Source of the DNA: Parashewanella spongiae
GTDB lineage: Bacteria > Pseudomonadota > Gammaproteobacteria > Enterobacterales > Shewanellaceae
Assembly (NCBI RefSeq): GCF_004358345.1
Contig: NZ_CP037952.1
Location: 2,418,001 to 2,482,000, forward strand
DNA length: 64,000 nucleotides
Direction: 5' to 3'
The notes beneath the pieces were generated by a model, which saw only the letters and a list, made by a program, of their open reading frames with translations, did not search any database and had not been told where the DNA came from. The position numbers were made by a program, and so were the translations under genes. Below, one piece after another: positions 44,984 to 56,686 of this stretch (position 1 is the first letter of the stretch; each line of letters opens with the position of its first letter).

Positions 44984-46663
44984 CTAATGTGTTTCGAAAG
45001 ATAAATATACATCATCGATTAATTCGGATGGTGAAATATCTATTTTTAATATTTTCTCAACTTGTTGTTGAAATGAAAACCTGTTTTCATTGACTACCAA
45101 TATGTCAAAAAATAGATTGTTATTTTGCTGACTTTTACTTTGTCTGTATAAATATCCGCCTACTTTTTTTTGCCATAGCTTTTGATAATACATGGGTCCC
45201 TGTTCTATGATGCCGTTAAAACTGAGTGGGAATGAAACGTTCGAAGAAAGCGCTGAACCAAAATGGGCTTGAAAAAGTGCATCAACATCAGATTGCAAAT
45301 GATTTTTTCGATAAAGGTTTAATGCCACTTTTGCACGAAGTATTTCGAGTTGTTCAAGATATTGGTTTGCAAGTAATAGCCTTGGGTATGAACCTAAGCC
45401 TTTAATTTCAAGTTGATCGACTAAATACTCTGCTAACCATTTATCACTAATTTTACTGTAGTCATTGTTATTTAATGATTTACTGGTTAAATAATTTGGT
45501 GAAGCATCACTAAACGCTGCAACAATTTTTGATAGTCGTTGTACAAAATTATCTACTTTACGGAAACTTTTTAATTCAGTGGGCGATGATAAGCTTGCTT
45601 GTCCGAATTGATAACCAACGATAGGGTAGCGTATTGTTTTACTATAAATTTTTGTGTGTTTATTGGAAAGGTTAATTGTAATATCACCGAGTAAGCGATT
45701 ATGTAACCACACTCGGTAAAGTTCAGCGTTTATCTCCTCGAATTTTAATCCTAATTTTTGAAATTTTGTGAAGCTTTCTGTTAAAAGTGAATGGGTACTA
45801 ATTGGCTTAAAGTTTTGCTCAGAAATAGCCTGTAATTCTCGACCAATACTCCAAGGTGCAATATCTAAAGAATCTGAAAAATGAGTTAGAAATTGTTCGA
45901 CTAGTTCGGGGCTATTCAAATAATTATTTGCCAATTTAAGTTGGGAAAAATCATCAAACCCTTTTGATGTGGCCTGATGCTGGCGTAAGTCAACAACTTC
46001 AAGAAGTGGACGCTTCAACATGTCTCTTTGGTAATACGTTTCCCATACTGCTTTTCTACATGAGTTATTTGGCTGCCTCAAAAGGTATCGGGCTATGGTG
46101 ATTTCCAATTCATCTTCTTGTTTTTCCTGTAATGAAGGATCTAGCTTACAATTAATGTCATGAATTATTAATCGTGGTTTTAATGCCAAAAACTCACTGC
46201 GAAATACCGATTCGTAGGTTCTTAATTTCGCTTTTTGAGTTTCTGTTAGTTGATGCAATATTGAATTTTCAATTTGTGTTGCAAGTTGACGGTAAGAACG
46301 ATGAGAAGAGCCTTTCAATTGCAACAAAAATTGCTGTGTACTGTCATTTAATAAGAATTGATTCCAAATGTCGCTCAATCTGATTTGGCAGTTTATTAGT
46401 GATGCTTTATCGTCGTGATTTAACTTGTTATGTAGAAAATAATTGATATTGTCATTGATATTATTAATCGTGAGATTTTGTTGCTCAAAATGATGTAGAG
46501 TATTATCTAATCCTTTGCTATTAATTATATTAATAGGTTGAATATTGAGGCATTGGGCAGTGATAAAATCAACAGGTGCGGTTTTGGCTGATGCAATGGT
46601 TGAAAAAAACACCAGTGCTGTCAATCTGAAGATCATTTTTATATGTAAGCTACACTTCAACAC
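44984..46663 (-). CDS. M3-peptidase-like protein lacking the HExxH motif
   Basis: 559-aa secreted protein (signal peptide ending T-I-A-S-A). The middle resembles oligopeptidase A/M3 proteins: C-R-K-A-V-W-E-T-Y-Y-Q-R-D, R-Q-H-Q-A-T-S-K-G-F-D-D-F, then N-S-P-E-L-V-E-Q-F-L. Where M3 enzymes have F-H-E-F-G-H before a D-F-V-E-x-P-S-Q block, this protein reads R-L-S-K-I-V-A-A-F-S-D-A, with no HExxH anywhere. It is therefore probably a pseudoenzyme, perhaps a periplasmic peptide-binding or structural protein. The family link is by eye and moderate. TTG 46663 has AAAGG upstream; ATG 46636 is the alternative. Confidence 0.6.
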   Translation of the reverse strand: MLKCSLHIKMIFRLTALVFFSTIASAKTAPVDFITAQCLNIQPINIINSKGLDNTLHHFEQQNLTINNINDNINYFLHNKLNHDDKASLINCQIRLSDIWNQFLLNDSTQQFLLQLKGSSHRSYRQLATQIENSILHQLTETQKAKLRTYESVFRSEFLALKPRLIIHDINCKLDPSLQEKQEDELEITIARYLLRQPNNSCRKAVWETYYQRDMLKRPLLEVVDLRQHQATSKGFDDFSQLKLANNYLNSPELVEQFLTHFSDSLDIAPWSIGRELQAISEQNFKPISTHSLLTESFTKFQKLGLKFEEINAELYRVWLHNRLLGDITINLSNKHTKIYSKTIRYPIVGYQFGQASLSSPTELKSFRKVDNFVQRLSKIVAAFSDASPNYLTSKSLNNNDYSKISDKWLAEYLVDQLEIKGLGSYPRLLLANQYLEQLEILRAKVALNLYRKNHLQSDVDALFQAHFGSALSSNVSFPLSFNGIIEQGPMYYQKLWQKKVGGYLYRQSKSQQNNNLFFDILVVNENRFSFQQQVEKILKIDISPSELIDDVYLSFETH

Positions 46664-46799
46664 ATAACACCTTTAATAAATTTAACATTGATTACATCTC
46701 GATTACTCTGAAGAAATGAATACACGCCCTTCACGAAGTGACTAAGTAAAAGTAGCTTTATGATAAGCGCGTAGATTCATAGACTAAATGGATGTTTTG

Positions 46800-48520
<1,721 letters not shown>

Positions 48521-48669
48521 TTAAGTAGATTCTTTTGTAAATCAATAACGCATTTTAACGAACCTAATGCAAATTCAGCAAGGGAGTGACTGGATATTTG
48601 TTGAGAAATCTTGTCTAATACAAACTGTAAACATTTTTGTTACATGTGCTCGTGTGCTAAGGAACGGCC

Positions 48670-51471
48670 TTGAAATCATATCTTTTAACTGTGTTTTATA
48701 TCTTTTTTAGTTTTTTATCCTTCAATGTGAATTCAGAAGAAACTCCTCTTACTATCGCGGTAAGTGCTGAAAGTTTTCCATACCAATATAAAAGCGAGCA
48801 AGGCAACCCTAACGGTTTATTGATTGATTTGTGGAAAGAGTGGTCTAAAGTAAATAATCGAAAAGTTGAGTTCAAACTATTAAAATGGCAGCCATCACTG
48901 GATGCAGTTAAAGATGGAACAGCAGATATTCATGCTGGTATGGCGATGACTGAAGAACGAAAGTCTGACTTTATATTCGGCCCGAAAATCGTCAATGTTA
49001 CTACCCATCTTTATTTACATCAGTCTCTCGCAAATAAAAATAAAATCGAACAACTCGCACCTTATCAAATAGGTATTGTTAAAGGCTCTGCACACAAAGG
49101 CAAACTCGATGGGGTTGGTGTAAAATTTTCGTATAAAGAGTTTTTATCCCGGAGTGATTTATTAAATGCAGCAATTAAGGGAGAGATATTAGTTTTTGCG
49201 GGAATGGAAGGGTTCTTACGCAAACGAGAGCGAGAAGAAAATGTTACAAGTTTGTATCCCTTAGAATCTCGTTTAGTTATTAGCGAAGTTAATCTTCACC
49301 CCGTAGTTAGGGCAAATAACGTTAAATTATTACAAAAAATTAAAAATGGTTTTAACCGTATTCCTAATACAAGAATCGAACAATTACAGCAACACTGGCT
49401 GGGTAATGAAAGTCGAGCTTCAGGTATCAGCATTGCTCTTGTTAAAGATAACAATCCATACTCCGATATAGGTGCTGATGGTCTACCTCATGGTATGCTT
49501 GTTGATATGTGGCGCTCATGGGGACAAAAAGTAGGTAAAGATGTCAACTTTATTTTCTTTGACGCACCTGATGGTAGAGAGGCTCTTCAAAATGGGCAAG
49601 TTGAAATTGCCCTTTCAAATACAAGTAGTGATGAACTTCCCGAATCCTTAATGCACTCTTGGAGGTTGTTTAATGTAAAGCATAGGTTTTTTGCCTACAA
49701 AAAACCTTTAAAAAAAATGCAAGACATTAATAACTTATCTGTAGGAGTTTTAAGCACTTCTAATTATTTAGAAATAATCAAAAGGCAGTTCCCGAAGATC
49801 ACGATTACAGAGTTTAATTCTATTCAAGAAATGATACAAAGCAGTGAAAACAATGAAATTCGAGGTTTCATTGCACCAGCGGCGTGGGCACAACATCAAT
49901 TATTGAAACTGAAAGTTTGGGCTGATTTTTTTCAGGAGCCTAATATTGAATACGTAGACGCTGTACATAGTTTGATTCAAGAAAAAAATATTGGCCTTAA
50001 TTACAGTATTATTGATGGCTTTAATAAAATAGGACATAAAGAATTATCGGCACTTGAGAATAAGTGGATATTAAATTCATCTGATCGTGTCTTTTTTGAA
50101 ACTGAAACGACATTACCTCTATCATCTGAGCAATTTGATTATTTAAATAAGCTTTCACCGCTGAAATTCGGATACTTAAATAGCTGGGCTCCTATGGAGT
50201 TCACTAATAAGTCAGGTTTATTTTCGGGAGTTAATAGTGAAGTTGTTGATCTTATTGAGAAACAATTAAAGCTCAATATTGAGCCAATAAGCTTTGATGA
50301 TTGGCAATCTTTATATTCAGCCTTAGAAAAGGGTCATATTGACTTTGCTGGTAGCATGGCATCGACTGAAACTAGACAGGATTCTATTTTATTTAGTCAA
50401 CCATACTGGCCGTCATTTTGGGCATTAGTTTCAAGTATTGAACATGCGGGGTTGTTTCGTTTAGATCAACTCGCAGAGTTAAGAGTTGCGGTTGTCGAAG
50501 GCTATGATTTACCGAATAGAATAATGTTAATTGAACCCAATATAAAGTTAATTTTAGTACCAGATAGTCAATCTGGTGTTAATGCTGTTGCCAATGATGA
50601 TGCAGATATTTTCATTGATAATCTAATGACTTTATCACATTTATTAAATGAGTCTAAACACTACGATTTAAATTTATCTATGCTACCGGAACTTGGTACT
50701 CAGCAGAGTCATTTGGGTTTTAACCATAAGCTTAAGTATTTAATTCCAATGGTAGACAGCGTATTAAGGCAAGTTACCCAAGAAGAAAAGCAATTGTTTT
50801 ATAAACGTTGGACACCTAAAGCAATCACTAACAACAATCATAAATATCGTAACTGGTTAATTTATGTCTCCATCGCTTTTGCTATTTCAGCTATTAGCTT
50901 TTTTATTTATTGGTTGTCTAATAAACGCTTACAAGCAGAAGTCACAAGAAGACAAAAAATTGAACAACAAATACAATACATGAATTCACATGACAATTTA
51001 ACGGGATTATTAAATCGTAGGTTACTTGATGATCGTTTAACATCTGCGGTATTGACTCATAGTAGAGAGCAAACACGTTTTGCGGTGATGTTTATCAGCT
51101 TAGATAATTTTAAGTTGGTAAACGATACACGAGGGTATAATTCTGGCGATGAATTACTCATTGGTTGCGCCAATGCTATAGCGGGCACGATAAGAAGATC
51201 TGATACCTTGGCTAGGTTCGGTGGAGATGAATTTGTCATCATCCTTAATCGAGCACAAGAATTTGATGCAGTCTGCCAAGTAGCTGAAAATGCCCTTGCA
51301 GCTATAGCTAGAGTGGTAGAAGCAAAGGTACCTGAAATAAATGTGTCAGCGAGTATAGGAATTGCTTTCTATCCGATGGACGCAGACAGTCCGATTGAAT
51401 TGTTAAAACAAGCAGATAAGTTAATGCAGCTTACTAAAGGCAATGATGAAAATAGCTACATGACAAGTTAA
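48670..51471 (+). CDS. Diguanylate cyclase with three periplasmic solute-binding domains
   Basis: 933-aa membrane sensor. After a signal peptide come three tandem SBP_bac_3/PBPb domains (about 25-245, 250-480 and 495-720), each opening in the family style (for example F-P-Y-Q-Y-K-S-E-Q-G-N-P-N-G-L-L-I-D-L-W; the second is the most diverged). A single membrane helix at ~728-750 follows, then a GGDEF domain with intact R-F-G-G-D-E-F (about 849-855) and an upstream RxxD inhibitory site (R-R-S-D). It should therefore make cyclic-di-GMP in response to small ligands, probably amino acids. No EAL domain. Start TTG with AAGGA upstream. Likely monocistronic. Confidence 0.92.
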   Translation: MKSYLLTVFYIFFSFLSFNVNSEETPLTIAVSAESFPYQYKSEQGNPNGLLIDLWKEWSKVNNRKVEFKLLKWQPSLDAVKDGTADIHAGMAMTEERKSDFIFGPKIVNVTTHLYLHQSLANKNKIEQLAPYQIGIVKGSAHKGKLDGVGVKFSYKEFLSRSDLLNAAIKGEILVFAGMEGFLRKREREENVTSLYPLESRLVISEVNLHPVVRANNVKLLQKIKNGFNRIPNTRIEQLQQHWLGNESRASGISIALVKDNNPYSDIGADGLPHGMLVDMWRSWGQKVGKDVNFIFFDAPDGREALQNGQVEIALSNTSSDELPESLMHSWRLFNVKHRFFAYKKPLKKMQDINNLSVGVLSTSNYLEIIKRQFPKITITEFNSIQEMIQSSENNEIRGFIAPAAWAQHQLLKLKVWADFFQEPNIEYVDAVHSLIQEKNIGLNYSIIDGFNKIGHKELSALENKWILNSSDRVFFETETTLPLSSEQFDYLNKLSPLKFGYLNSWAPMEFTNKSGLFSGVNSEVVDLIEKQLKLNIEPISFDDWQSLYSALEKGHIDFAGSMASTETRQDSILFSQPYWPSFWALVSSIEHAGLFRLDQLAELRVAVVEGYDLPNRIMLIEPNIKLILVPDSQSGVNAVANDDADIFIDNLMTLSHLLNESKHYDLNLSMLPELGTQQSHLGFNHKLKYLIPMVDSVLRQVTQEEKQLFYKRWTPKAITNNNHKYRNWLIYVSIAFAISAISFFIYWLSNKRLQAEVTRRQKIEQQIQYMNSHDNLTGLLNRRLLDDRLTSAVLTHSREQTRFAVMFISLDNFKLVNDTRGYNSGDELLIGCANAIAGTIRRSDTLARFGGDEFVIILNRAQEFDAVCQVAENALAAIARVVEAKVPEINVSASIGIAFYPMDADSPIELLKQADKLMQLTKGNDENSYMTS

Positions 51472-51492
51472 TACCAATCACAGTAATTGGTA
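51472..51492. repeat. Palindromic repeat terminus
   Basis: TACCAATCACAGTAATTGGTA, a near-perfect palindrome made of two opposed ends of the dispersed repeat family, directly at the stop codon of the GGDEF gene. May act as an RNA hairpin; no T-run follows. Confidence 0.5.
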
Positions 51493-51704
51493 TAACTCTA
51501 ATTCGTTTAAATGAATTTTGGATGAAAAGCAAACAAAGTCTGTTGTTGTATATTGCCACGATGCTTTGGAAATGGTCGATAGTTCAGCTTCTGATTGTTT
51601 ATTGCTTTGGTTGTGCGCATTAATTATCTATAATGTCGGCATTTCTCGGGTATATAACTCGTAATATTCTAAATAAAATTATTCGAACTAAGGGTATAAA
51701 ATAA

Positions 51705-53483
51705 ATGCGCAGTCATTATTGTGGAGACGTGAACAAATCTCACGTAGGCCAAGAAGTCACGCTAGTGGGTTGGGTTAATCGTAGCCGCGATCTTGGTGGT
51801 GTTGTATTTTTAGATTTAAGAGACCGTGAAGGTATCGTTCAGGTCGTTTATGATCCAGATTTAAAAGAATCATTTGAAATTGCCAGCACCTTACGAGCAG
51901 AGTTTTGTGTTCAAGTTAAAGGGTTGGTTCGTGCAAGACCTGATAGTCAAGTCAATTCTGGTATGAAAACCGGTGAAATTGAAGTGTTAGGTAAAGAGCT
52001 AATGATTATCAACAAATCAAAACCTCTACCTCTTAGTATGGATGATCATCAAAATAACAGCGAAGAACAGCGTCTTAAATATCGCTATTTAGACTTACGT
52101 CGCCCCGAAATGGCAGAGCGTTTAGTTTTTCGTTCAAAGGTGAGTAGTTTCGTTCGTCGATTTTTGGACGAAAATGGTTTTTTAGATATAGAAACACCTA
52201 TCCTCACCAAAGCAACACCAGAAGGTGCTCGTGATTATTTAGTGCCTAGTCGTACTTATAAAGGCCAATTTTTTGCGTTACCTCAATCACCGCAAATCTT
52301 TAAACAATTGCTAATGATGTCTGGTTTTGATCGTTATTATCAAATCGTAAAATGTTTCCGTGATGAAGATTTACGTGCAGATCGACAGCCTGAGTTTACT
52401 CAAATTGATATTGAAACATCCTTTATGTCTGCTGAGCAGGTGATGGCTAAGACTGAAGAAATGGTTCGAGGATTATTTACTGAATTGCTTGGCGTAGAGT
52501 TAGGTGAGTTTCCTCGAATGAGTTATCAAGAAGCGATGCTTCGTTATGGTTCTGATAAACCTGACTTACGTAATCCACTTGAATTAGTAGATGTTGCTGA
52601 TTTAGTAAAAAGTGTCGAATTTGCAGTATTTAGTGGACCTGCAAATGATGTGGAAGGCCGTGTTACAGCATTAAGAATCCCTACTGGGGCATCACTTTCA
52701 CGCAAACAAATTGATAATTACACAAAATACGTCAACATCTATGGAGCTAAAGGCCTTGCTTGGATGAAGGTCAATGACTTGAGTGCAGGCCTTGATGGTA
52801 TTCAATCACCAGTGCTTAAATTCTTAAACGAAGACATTGTAAATCGCATTATTAAACGCACACAAGCTGAAGCGGGCGACATTATATTATTTGGCGCAGA
52901 TAAAGCGAACGTAGTTGCTGAGTCCATGGGAGCTTTGCGAATTAAAGCTGGTGAAGATTTTGAATTACTAAGTGGTGAATGGCGTCCTCTTTGGGTTGTT
53001 GATTTCCCAATGTTTGAAAAAGCAGCTGGTGGATTACATGCTGTACATCATCCATTTACAGCGCCACGTGGTATTACTCCTGAAGAACTAGAAGCAAATC
53101 CTGCAGATCAGATTTCAGATGCTTATGATATGGTTCTAAATGGTTGTGAATTAGGCGGCGGCTCAGTACGTATACATGACGCTAACATGCAGGCTGCTGT
53201 ATTTAGAATTCTTAGCATTTCAGATGATGAAGCCGAAGAAAAGTTTGGATTCTTACTTGAAGCACTGCGTTACGGAACACCACCTCATGCAGGTTTAGCA
53301 TTTGGTTTAGATCGCATAATCATGCTAATGACCGGTGCTCAATCCATTCGTGATGTGATGGCTTTCCCAAAAACAACAACGGCCGCATGTCCACTCACTG
53401 ATGCACCAGGTTTTGCAAATCCTGTTCAACTTAAAGAACTCGGTGTTGAAGTCGTTGTTGAAGAGTCTGAAAAAGAAACATAA
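51705..53483 (+). CDS. aspS: Aspartyl-tRNA synthetase
   Basis: 592-aa class II synthetase that charges tRNA-Asp. The N-terminal OB-fold anticodon domain includes [11 protein letters not shown]. Class II motifs: motif 2 [18 protein letters not shown], the bacterial GAD insertion (about 290-400), and motif 3 G-L-A-F-G-L-D-R. Length and layout match E. coli AspRS (590). It heads aspS-yebC-ruvC-ruvA-ruvB but has its own terminator before yebC. Confidence 0.97.
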   Translation: MRSHYCGDVNKSHVGQEVTLVGWVNRSRDLGGVVFLDLRDREGIVQVVYDPDLKESFEIASTLRAEFCVQVKGLVRARPDSQVNSGMKTGEIEVLGKELMIINKSKPLPLSMDDHQNNSEEQRLKYRYLDLRRPEMAERLVFRSKVSSFVRRFLDENGFLDIETPILTKATPEGARDYLVPSRTYKGQFFALPQSPQIFKQLLMMSGFDRYYQIVKCFRDEDLRADRQPEFTQIDIETSFMSAEQVMAKTEEMVRGLFTELLGVELGEFPRMSYQEAMLRYGSDKPDLRNPLELVDVADLVKSVEFAVFSGPANDVEGRVTALRIPTGASLSRKQIDNYTKYVNIYGAKGLAWMKVNDLSAGLDGIQSPVLKFLNEDIVNRIIKRTQAEAGDIILFGADKANVVAESMGALRIKAGEDFELLSGEWRPLWVVDFPMFEKAAGGLHAVHHPFTAPRGITPEELEANPADQISDAYDMVLNGCELGGGSVRIHDANMQAAVFRILSISDDEAEEKFGFLLEALRYGTPPHAGLAFGLDRIIMLMTGAQSIRDVMAFPKTTTAACPLTDAPGFANPVQLKELGVEVVVEESEKET

Positions 53484-53496
53484 TTTCTAGTCATAT

Positions 53497-53526
53497 AAAA
53501 AGCCGAGGTTTTCCTCGGCTTTTTAT
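53497..53526 (+). terminator. Intrinsic terminator after aspS
   Basis: AAAAAGCCGAGG - TTTT - CCTCGGCTTTTT, a compact GC hairpin with T-run 15 bases after the aspS stop and ~18 bases before yebC. It separates aspS from the yebC-ruv genes, or at least reduces read-through. Confidence 0.92.
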
Positions 53527-53543
53527 TTTAGGTAGGAGTCGTT

Positions 53544-54290
53544 ATGGCAGGACATAGTAAATGGGCCAACATTAAGCACAGAAAAGCAGCCCAAGACGCA
53601 AAACGCGGTAAGTTATTCACTAAACTCATTCGTGAGTTAACCGTTTCTTCGAGAGAAGGAGGGTCTGATCCGGACTCTAATCCTCGTCTTCGCACAGCAA
53701 TAGAAAAAGCGCTCGCAGGTAATATGACACGAGATACTATTGAACGTGCTGTGAAAAGAGGTGCCGGTGAGTTAGATGGTCAGCAGTTAGAAGTTATTAT
53801 TTATGAAGGCTATGGGCCAGGCGGGACAGCTGTTTTAGTTGAAACGATGACGGATAATCGCAATCGGACTGTAACTGGTGTTAGGCATGCATTTAATAAA
53901 TCAGGTGGTAACTTAGGTACTGATGGCTCTGTATCATATTTATTTAATAAACAAGGTATTATCTCATTCGGAAGTAATGTTGATGAAGATACTCTGATGG
54001 ATGCAGCACTTGAAGCCGGTGCGGAAGACGTTATCACTCATGAGGATTTAAGTATCGATGTGGTTACAACTCCAACTGAATTCTATACTGTAAAAGATGC
54101 ATTAAAAGCTGGTGGTTTTGAACCAGAGCATGATGAAATTACTTTAATTGCATCCACAAAATCTGAACTTGATGCCGCTACAGCGCCTAAGTTTTTACGT
54201 CTCATTGATATGTTAGAAGAACATGATGATGTACAAGACGTTTATCATAATGCAGAAATTTCAGATGAAATAATGGAACAACTTGATTAA
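53544..54290 (+). CDS. yebC: YebC/PmpR-type transcriptional regulator or translation factor
   Basis: 248-aa YebC family protein. The start [14 protein letters not shown] is absolutely typical, followed by [12 protein letters not shown] and [10 protein letters not shown]. Homologues have been described both as DNA-binding regulators and as ribosome-associated factors that relieve stalling. GGAG lies eight bases before ATG. Eight bp ahead of ruvC, so co-transcribed with the resolvase genes, as in other gammaproteobacteria. Confidence 0.96.
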   Translation: MAGHSKWANIKHRKAAQDAKRGKLFTKLIRELTVSSREGGSDPDSNPRLRTAIEKALAGNMTRDTIERAVKRGAGELDGQQLEVIIYEGYGPGGTAVLVETMTDNRNRTVTGVRHAFNKSGGNLGTDGSVSYLFNKQGIISFGSNVDEDTLMDAALEAGAEDVITHEDLSIDVVTTPTEFYTVKDALKAGGFEPEHDEITLIASTKSELDAATAPKFLRLIDMLEEHDDVQDVYHNAEISDEIMEQLD

Positions 54291-54298
54291 GGCAAACT

Positions 54299-54820
54299 AT
54301 GCCCATAATTTTAGGGATCGATCCCGGCTCGAGGATAACTGGCTACGGCATCATTGACTGTAGAGGTCGCAAGCAATTATATCTGGGAAGTGGTTGTATT
54401 CGAACCAGTGGTGATGAGCTTGCTCCGAAGTTAAAACAAATTTTTGATGGTTTATCTGAAATTATACGTCAATACCAACCAGAAGAATTTGCCATAGAAA
54501 GAGTTTTTATGGCAAAAAATGCTGATTCTGCATTAAAACTGGGGCAAGCACGTGGTGCAGCCATTGTTGCAGCAACAAACGCATCTCTACCAGTCGCTGA
54601 ATATTCAGCGACTCAAATAAAAAGTGCTGTAGTTGGGACGGGTCGAGCTCAAAAAACACAAATTCAACATATGGTACAACAGCTATTAAAGCTTCCAAGC
54701 TCACCACAAGCAGACGCAGCCGATGCGCTCGGTGTTGCGCTATGCCATTTTCATACAATTCAGAGTCTTGCTTCAATGTCAGGACATGTAAAATCAAGAA
54801 CATATGGGCGATATAAATGA
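54299..54820 (+). CDS. ruvC: Holliday junction resolvase RuvC
   Basis: 173-aa endonuclease that cuts Holliday junctions. Catalytic acids: Asp in [12 protein letters not shown] (residue 7), Glu in F-A-I-E-R-V-F (about 66), and the C-terminal pair in [10 protein letters not shown]. Same length as E. coli RuvC. Overlaps ruvA by ATGA, giving coupled synthesis of the RuvABC resolvasome. Confidence 0.97.
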   Translation: MPIILGIDPGSRITGYGIIDCRGRKQLYLGSGCIRTSGDELAPKLKQIFDGLSEIIRQYQPEEFAIERVFMAKNADSALKLGQARGAAIVAATNASLPVAEYSATQIKSAVVGTGRAQKTQIQHMVQQLLKLPSSPQADAADALGVALCHFHTIQSLASMSGHVKSRTYGRYK

Positions 54821-55434
54821 TAGGTAGAATTGCAGGAATACTCGTAGAAAAACAAGCTCCGGAAATATTAATAGATGTTCAAGGAGTAGGGTACGAAGTG
54901 CAAGTGCCATTAACATGTTTTTATGAACTACCAGAACTTTCACAACAGGTAAGTTTATATACTCACTTTATTGTTCGGGAAGATGCCCAACTTCTATATG
55001 GTTTTACTACAAAGCAAGAAAGAGCCTTGTTCAGACTATTAATAAAAACCAATGGGGTAGGACCGAAACTCGCATTAACTATTTTATCAGGAATGACAGC
55101 CTCAGAGTTTGTTTCATGCGTTGAGCATGATGATGTTGCAACTCTTGTTAAGTTACCGGGTGTAGGAAAGAAAACTGCAGAACGCTTATTAGTTGAAATG
55201 CGAGATAAACTGCAAAGTCTAATGGAAGCTTCAGTAGGAACAGAGCGAGAATTTGTACTCAAATCTGATTATAAGCCTAAAGTCGATGTAAATACTGCAG
55301 AAGAAGATGCAATAGCCGCTCTTTTAGCCTTAGGTTATAAGCCTACTCAAGCAAGTAAAGCCGTATCAGCTGAATATCAGGATGGAATTGATTCTGAAAC
55401 CTTGATTAAAGCCGCATTGAAGTCAATGCTTTGA
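54817..55434 (+). CDS. ruvA: Holliday junction branch migration protein RuvA
   Basis: 205-aa protein that binds four-way junctions and loads RuvB. N-terminal OB domain (M-I-G-R-I-A-G-I-L), two helix-hairpin-helix motifs (T-N-G-V-G-P-K-L-A and [12 protein letters not shown]), an acidic pin region, and a C-terminal RuvB-binding domain ([11 protein letters not shown]). Between ruvC and ruvB. Confidence 0.97.
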   Translation: MIGRIAGILVEKQAPEILIDVQGVGYEVQVPLTCFYELPELSQQVSLYTHFIVREDAQLLYGFTTKQERALFRLLIKTNGVGPKLALTILSGMTASEFVSCVEHDDVATLVKLPGVGKKTAERLLVEMRDKLQSLMEASVGTEREFVLKSDYKPKVDVNTAEEDAIAALLALGYKPTQASKAVSAEYQDGIDSETLIKAALKSML

Positions 55435-55455
55435 TAATTGTGTTAAGGGATAAAA

Positions 55456-56469
55456 ATGATAGAAGCAGATAGATTAATTCAATCACATCCAGAGCCTCAA
55501 GAAGAGGTTATTGATCGTGCAATGCGTCCGAAAATGCTGGACGAATATACTGGCCAAGACGATATACGCACACAATTAAAGGTTTTCATTCAAGCTGCAA
55601 GAAATCGAAAAGAAGCCTTAGATCATATGCTGATTTATGGCCCTCCAGGTTTGGGTAAAACAACTCTAGCAATAATTGTCGCAAATGAGATGGGCGTGAA
55701 TATAAAATCAACGTCAGGTCCCGTGTTAGAAAAAGCTGGTGATTTGGCTGCTTTATTAACAAATCTAGAAGAAGGCGATGTTTTATTTATTGATGAAATT
55801 CACCGATTAAGCCCTGTAGTTGAAGAAATTTTATATCCTGCAATGGAAGATTATCAACTTGATATTATGATAGGCGAGGGTCCAGCAGCTCGTTCAATTA
55901 AGCTTGAACTCCCTCCGTTTACATTAGTCGGAGCAACAACGAGAGCGGGAGCACTAACATCTCCTTTAAGAGCACGGTTTGGTATTCCTTTAAGATTAGA
56001 GTTTTATAACAATAAAGACCTCACTACAATTGTTCTTCGTTCTGCAAAAGTAATGGATTTAGATATAACAGTAGAAGGTGCGTTTGAAATTGCAAAACGC
56101 TCAAGAGGAACACCTAGAATTGCAAACCGATTGCTACGAAGAGTGAGAGATTATGCTGAAGTAAAATATGAAGGTAAAATAACCGATAAAACTTCAGCAT
56201 TAGCTTTAAACTTGCTTGATGTAGACAGTGAAGGTTTTGATTACATGGATCGTAAGTTATTGTTGGCAATCATTGAAAAATTTGATGGTGGACCTGTTGG
56301 CCTTGACAACTTAGCTGCTGCAATAGGAGAAGAAAGAGAAACAATCGAAGATGTTATCGAACCTTATTTAATACAACAGGGATTTATTCAAAGAACCCCA
56401 AGAGGGCGCATGGCAACTCAAAGAGCTTATTCGCATTTTGATTTAACAATGACTACAAAAGAGAGTTAA
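55456..56469 (+). CDS. ruvB: Holliday junction branch migration ATPase RuvB
   Basis: 337-aa AAA+ motor. Walker [11 protein letters not shown] (about 63-72), Walker [10 protein letters not shown], sensor 1 V-G-A-T-T-R-A-G, arginine finger L-R-A-R-F-G, and the C-terminal winged helix (R-T-P-R-G-R-M-A-T). Last gene of the yebC-ruvCAB operon; AAGGG is eight bases before the ATG. The 217 bp after it carry no recognisable terminator. Confidence 0.97.
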   Translation: MIEADRLIQSHPEPQEEVIDRAMRPKMLDEYTGQDDIRTQLKVFIQAARNRKEALDHMLIYGPPGLGKTTLAIIVANEMGVNIKSTSGPVLEKAGDLAALLTNLEEGDVLFIDEIHRLSPVVEEILYPAMEDYQLDIMIGEGPAARSIKLELPPFTLVGATTRAGALTSPLRARFGIPLRLEFYNNKDLTTIVLRSAKVMDLDITVEGAFEIAKRSRGTPRIANRLLRRVRDYAEVKYEGKITDKTSALALNLLDVDSEGFDYMDRKLLLAIIEKFDGGPVGLDNLAAAIGEERETIEDVIEPYLIQQGFIQRTPRGRMATQRAYSHFDLTMTTKES

Positions 56470-56686
56470 ATAAGTTAATAAACATTAATGGTCAATGAGT
56501 GTTTTTGGTGCTAAGGAAGTATTACAATTGTTACCTATTCTTAGTGCTGCTAACAACATTGAAAGTTAAAAGTATTGCAGGGATTATTCATTATATTTTG
56601 TTTTTCCTCTTTGAATTTGAAGTTGATGAAAATAATCGGAGTAGCATTAATTAAAAGTAAATTATTTGACTGAATATTCTTAACCT

